Below, in pieces: positions 61,074 to 64,000 of a DNA stretch of 64,000 nucleotides (positions are counted from its first letter, which is position 1; each line of letters begins with the position of its first letter). The notes beneath the pieces were generated by a model that was not told the DNA's origin, made no database searches, and saw only the letters and a program-made list of their open reading frames with translations. This stretch comes from Hysterangium stoloniferum (taxonomy: Eukaryota; Basidiomycota; Agaricomycetes; Hysterangiales; Hysterangiaceae), in contig WHVD01000223.1 in the NCBI GenBank assembly GCA_015178975.1, positions 47,871-111,870 on the forward strand, written 5' to 3'. A program made the translations under genes and the position numbers.

Positions 61074-63521
61074 TCAAATCCGATGCAGTGTTTTGTACAC
61101 TCTGAGTAGAGCTGGGGCATTTTGGAGGTCAGTGCTATTTAGCCAGGAGTCCTCCTCCGGTCCATAGCCCTTCCACCTGATTCGAAAAAGTAGACGATTT
61201 CGAAGTTTTGTGTGGCCAGTAATAGCTTCAACCTCGTATTCTTCCTCGTTTGAACCTAGCTCTCTAGGGTTCTTGAGTAATTCCCGAGGGCCAAACACTT
61301 CCGGGGATGAGTGGTATTTCTTAAGGTGGGCTCGATTAATGACAGGGTGCATTTGGTACTCTGGGGGTATTTTGAGTCTAAAGACTTGGGAATTGATTTT
61401 CTCCAGAACTTGAAATGGTCCGATGTGTCGTTGGATTAATTTCCTTCCGCTACCCTTAATTTCTACCAATTCTAAGGAATGGGGGTTGACTAATACTAGA
61501 TCCCCCTCTGAGATTTCTTCGACTGGTCTTCGATGCTTGTTGTAGGATCGAGCTTGAGTTTCTTGTGCTTGGGTGATTGAGTCCCTCGCCACTTGTCTGT
61601 GGCTTTCCAATTCCACTATCCATGAGTCCGCCATAGGACTTTCAGACAATTCCCTAGGGATTATCGGATCATCTCCTCCTAGTACTCTGGACATTCCTCT
61701 CGGTAGGTATCCCATTAAAAGGAAGGCGGGAGCATAGTTAGTCGAACTATGAACGGTGGAGTTGTAAGTGTTGGCTACTATTCCAATCCATTTTGACCAT
61801 TATTCCTTGGCTGATGAGCAGTAAGCCCTCAGCATCTGTTCAAGGGTGGCATTCATGTTTTCTGTCTGCCCGTCCATCTGTGGGTGGTGAGAGGAGGAGA
61901 CAGCTAGAGCGGTTCCGTATATCTTGCAAACTTCTCTCCAGAACCTACAGGTCCACCTTTTGTCTCTATTGCAGATAATCCTGGAGGGTAGTCTGAAAGG
62001 AGACACCACTCGGTTTACAAAGATCTGTGCGAATCCTTCGGCAGACAAGTTGGAAAAGGTGCATTCACAGATAACGAAGCGTGTCAGCTTGTCGACCACC
62101 ACGAAAACGGCTGAGTAAGAGTCGCTGCCAGAAATCGGTAATCCTGTTATGAGATCCATGGAGACTACTTCGAATGGCTTAGAAGGTACATCAGCTGGTC
62201 TGAGGGCTCCCTGCGGTGCAGAGTGATCGATTTTCGTCTTCTGACAGGTGTCACAACTGCGAGCATACGCCGCGCAATCCTGTAACATTCTAGGCCAGAA
62301 AAAGCGGTCTTTCATGAGCAGGAATAGTCTACGCCCTCCTGCGTGAGCTCCCTCGAAGGGATTATCGTGTATCAGCTTTAGAATGGTGGTTGTCATATTG
62401 TTGGGAATGCAGATCCGACTTTTCCAGTCCGAATCGCGAAAATACAACAATCCCTTTTCTCCAATGAAGAAATGTGAAGGGGTGGCTACGGCGTTTGGGG
62501 ATTTCGGTTCCTCGACATAGTAGCTTCTGAAGGTGGGGTCCTTCCGATATCCTTCCGAGAACTCTTTCAGGAATCTCTCGTTGATGCTTACGAGCAGCTG
62601 AGGGTTTAACACACAGAATGACGATTCATCAACTTCATCGTCTCTGGGGAGGTTATACAGGTCCCATTCGGTTTGTGGGGTGTCCTCTGGGGTTCCAATG
62701 GGTTCTACGAGTTCTCGTTGTGTGACAAAGACGGCTCTCCTCGCGGGGTTATCCTCTTGCGTTTTCTCCTCAGTTCCTTTGCTGAGCGAGCTTGAAACAA
62801 TTGTCGGGATATCATCTCCAGCCGGACTCACTGAGTGGGGTACTTGTGGTAGTCTGGATAGGGGATCAATGTTACTGTGTACTCGTCCAGCATGATGTAG
62901 TATCTCAAGACCTGGGTACGCTGCGTACACTGCCCCCCATGCGGCCAGTCGTCGATTGGTGTTCTCGTATGACCTGGCCCATTGTAAAGCGGCATGGTCC
63001 GTGATGAGGAGTACGTGCTCCCCTTCCACGAACGGTTGAAAATGAACCAGGCCTTCCTTAGCAGCTAATGCTTCCCTCTCTGTGGCTGAATAGTTGCGTT
63101 CCGGTTTCTTGAGGGTACGACTCCAGTACGCGATAACCCGCTCTACTGTAACGCGAGTATCCTCGAATGTTTTTGCCCAGGAGTCCCTCCAAGTGATCTC
63201 GGGAACTTTGGTCTTAAAATGGGTGACAAACATTGGTACTGGTTTTGACTGCTCGAATGCTGATTTCGCTTGGGTATAGATCTTCGTGTTCTTTAGGTCC
63301 CGTAGCGTCATTTTTTGTACTTGTTGCAAACAGCAACCTAGGGTGAAGTCAGAGGTGTCCGTGTAGAGACGGTAGGGCATTCCGATCGTGGGGTGTGCTA
63401 GAACCGGAGAAGAGCTCAGGGCTACCTTGACATCATTAAAGGCTCGTTCCTGATCTACTCCCCAAGACCATCGTGTGCCCTTTTTGAGTAGTGAGAAAAA
63501 GCGGGGATACAGTCCATGCAT
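61074..63521 (-). pseudogene. Gypsy pol: RNase H, integrase, chromodomain (in-frame TAA)
   Basis: One frame from 63521 to 61074, broken by a TAA at 61800-61802. The end of RT is followed by RNase H (YTDTSDFTLGCCLQQ, then an insert of about 50 residues, VIAYWSRTLKKPERNYSATE, ITDHAALQW). Next comes an integrase zinc finger (HDNPFEGAH...CDTCQKTK). The integrase core has its D, D and E in VSMDLITGLP, ICNRDKRW and DGQTENMN. A GPF-type segment (RHIGPFQVLEKI) and a C-terminal chromodomain (YEVEAITGHTKLRNRLLFRI, RWKGYGPEEDSWL) complete it. The chromodomain places it among chromoviruses, which use it to target chromatin. Only one stop and one upstream frameshift suggest recent activity. Confidence 0.85.
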
Positions 63522-64000
63522 AAAAGGGTATGTAAGCCGAGAAGTACAAAACCATGCCCAGAAAACATTGGAGTTCAGACACCTTAGTTGGGGTTGCTAA
63601 TTCCAATATGGCTCGTACTTTCTCTTGATGGGGTTGAAAACCTAACCGCGACACCTTGTGTCCAAGCAGGAGAATAGAGTTGTAGTCTACATAGCATTTT
63701 TTTGGAGAAAGAGTGATGCCAGCTGAAATTATTGCTTGTAAGACTCGGTCCAGGTGCTCGATATGATCCTCCCAAGTTTTAGAAAAGATTACTATATCGT
63801 CTATGTAGACTAGACAGAATATCCACAGATAGGGTGCCAATGTGTTTTGCATGACTCGCTGAAAAATGGAGGGTCCATTCCTTAATCCGAAGGGCATCCT
63901 TCTGAATTGCCATAGTCCTCGATGTGATCGAAAGGCCGTTTTGTGTCGGTCTTCCTCCAGCATTTCCAGTTGAGTAAACCCGGCTAGGGCATCAAACGAG
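63436..64000 (-). pseudogene. Gypsy reverse transcriptase, partial at window edge
   Basis: The RT palm and thumb region with TAFRSHRGLWQFRRMPFGL, NGPSIFQRVMQ and catalytic YIDDIVIFSK, then GITLSPKKCYV and LLLGHKVSRLGF. The 5' part lies beyond the window. Near 63485-63515, at a T/A-rich run, the frame shifts relative to the RNase H frame (FSAYIPFYAWTVSPLF to SLLKKGTRWSWG). Either this copy is disabled or the sequence has an error. It is about 80 percent identical by eye to the relic at 13832. Confidence 0.85.

Overview
The window reads as nuclear DNA of a filamentous basidiomycete, most likely an Agaricomycete. Genes carry many short GT-AG introns (about 45-75 nt). There is a diverged protein kinase family of the type expanded in mushroom-forming fungi, and much of the sequence is LTR retrotransposon debris. 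The organism call is an inference from protein families and intron style.

Layout. 1-21.2 kb is a graveyard of nested LTR elements. At least four LTR families (here called A, B, C, D) plus the LTR of a chromodomain Gypsy element (G) can be separated, several with clean 5-bp target duplications. Among them lie a Gypsy gag-protease relic (8.75-10.17 kb), a reverse transcriptase relic (13.8-14.5 kb), a short DNA element carrying a 19-bp tandem array, a tRNA-derived sequence, one kinase gene (4.35-5.70 kb) and a zinc-free MDR-type oxidoreductase with one frameshift (17.8-19.2 kb). 22-35.4 kb is an accessory block. It holds two further intact kinase genes, three kinase fragments and three copies of a linked gene that encodes helical, coiled-coil and C2H2 segments. 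It also holds a scrambled Copia element. 35.5-44.4 kb is the conserved core: a Cdc4-like F-box/WD40 gene and a very large protein with three zinc-binding motifs, an AT-hook and proline-rich repeats, both on the minus strand. 48.6-50.8 kb has an intact aldo/keto reductase with 12 introns and a small convergent gene. 51.5-55.1 kb holds three decayed genes: an acyl-CoA thioesterase-like gene, an unknown and a TPR/MYND gene. 55.1-58 kb is AT-rich repeat debris with a MITE. 58.0-64.0 kb is the 3' part of a minus-strand Ty3/Gypsy chromovirus with an extra large ORF downstream of its integrase-chromodomain, running off the window.

The most interesting items are four. The first is the env-position ORF of the Gypsy element, whose relatives recur beside two other LTRs. 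The second is the kinase family with a conserved GTGAC-N8-GTCAC dyad upstream and a co-duplicated coiled-coil/C2H2 neighbour. The third is a 20-35 bp core shared by otherwise different LTR families. The fourth is the three-zinc-motif, AT-hook, proline-repeat protein. Exon limits were worked out by hand from reading frame and GT/AG sites. No database search was possible.
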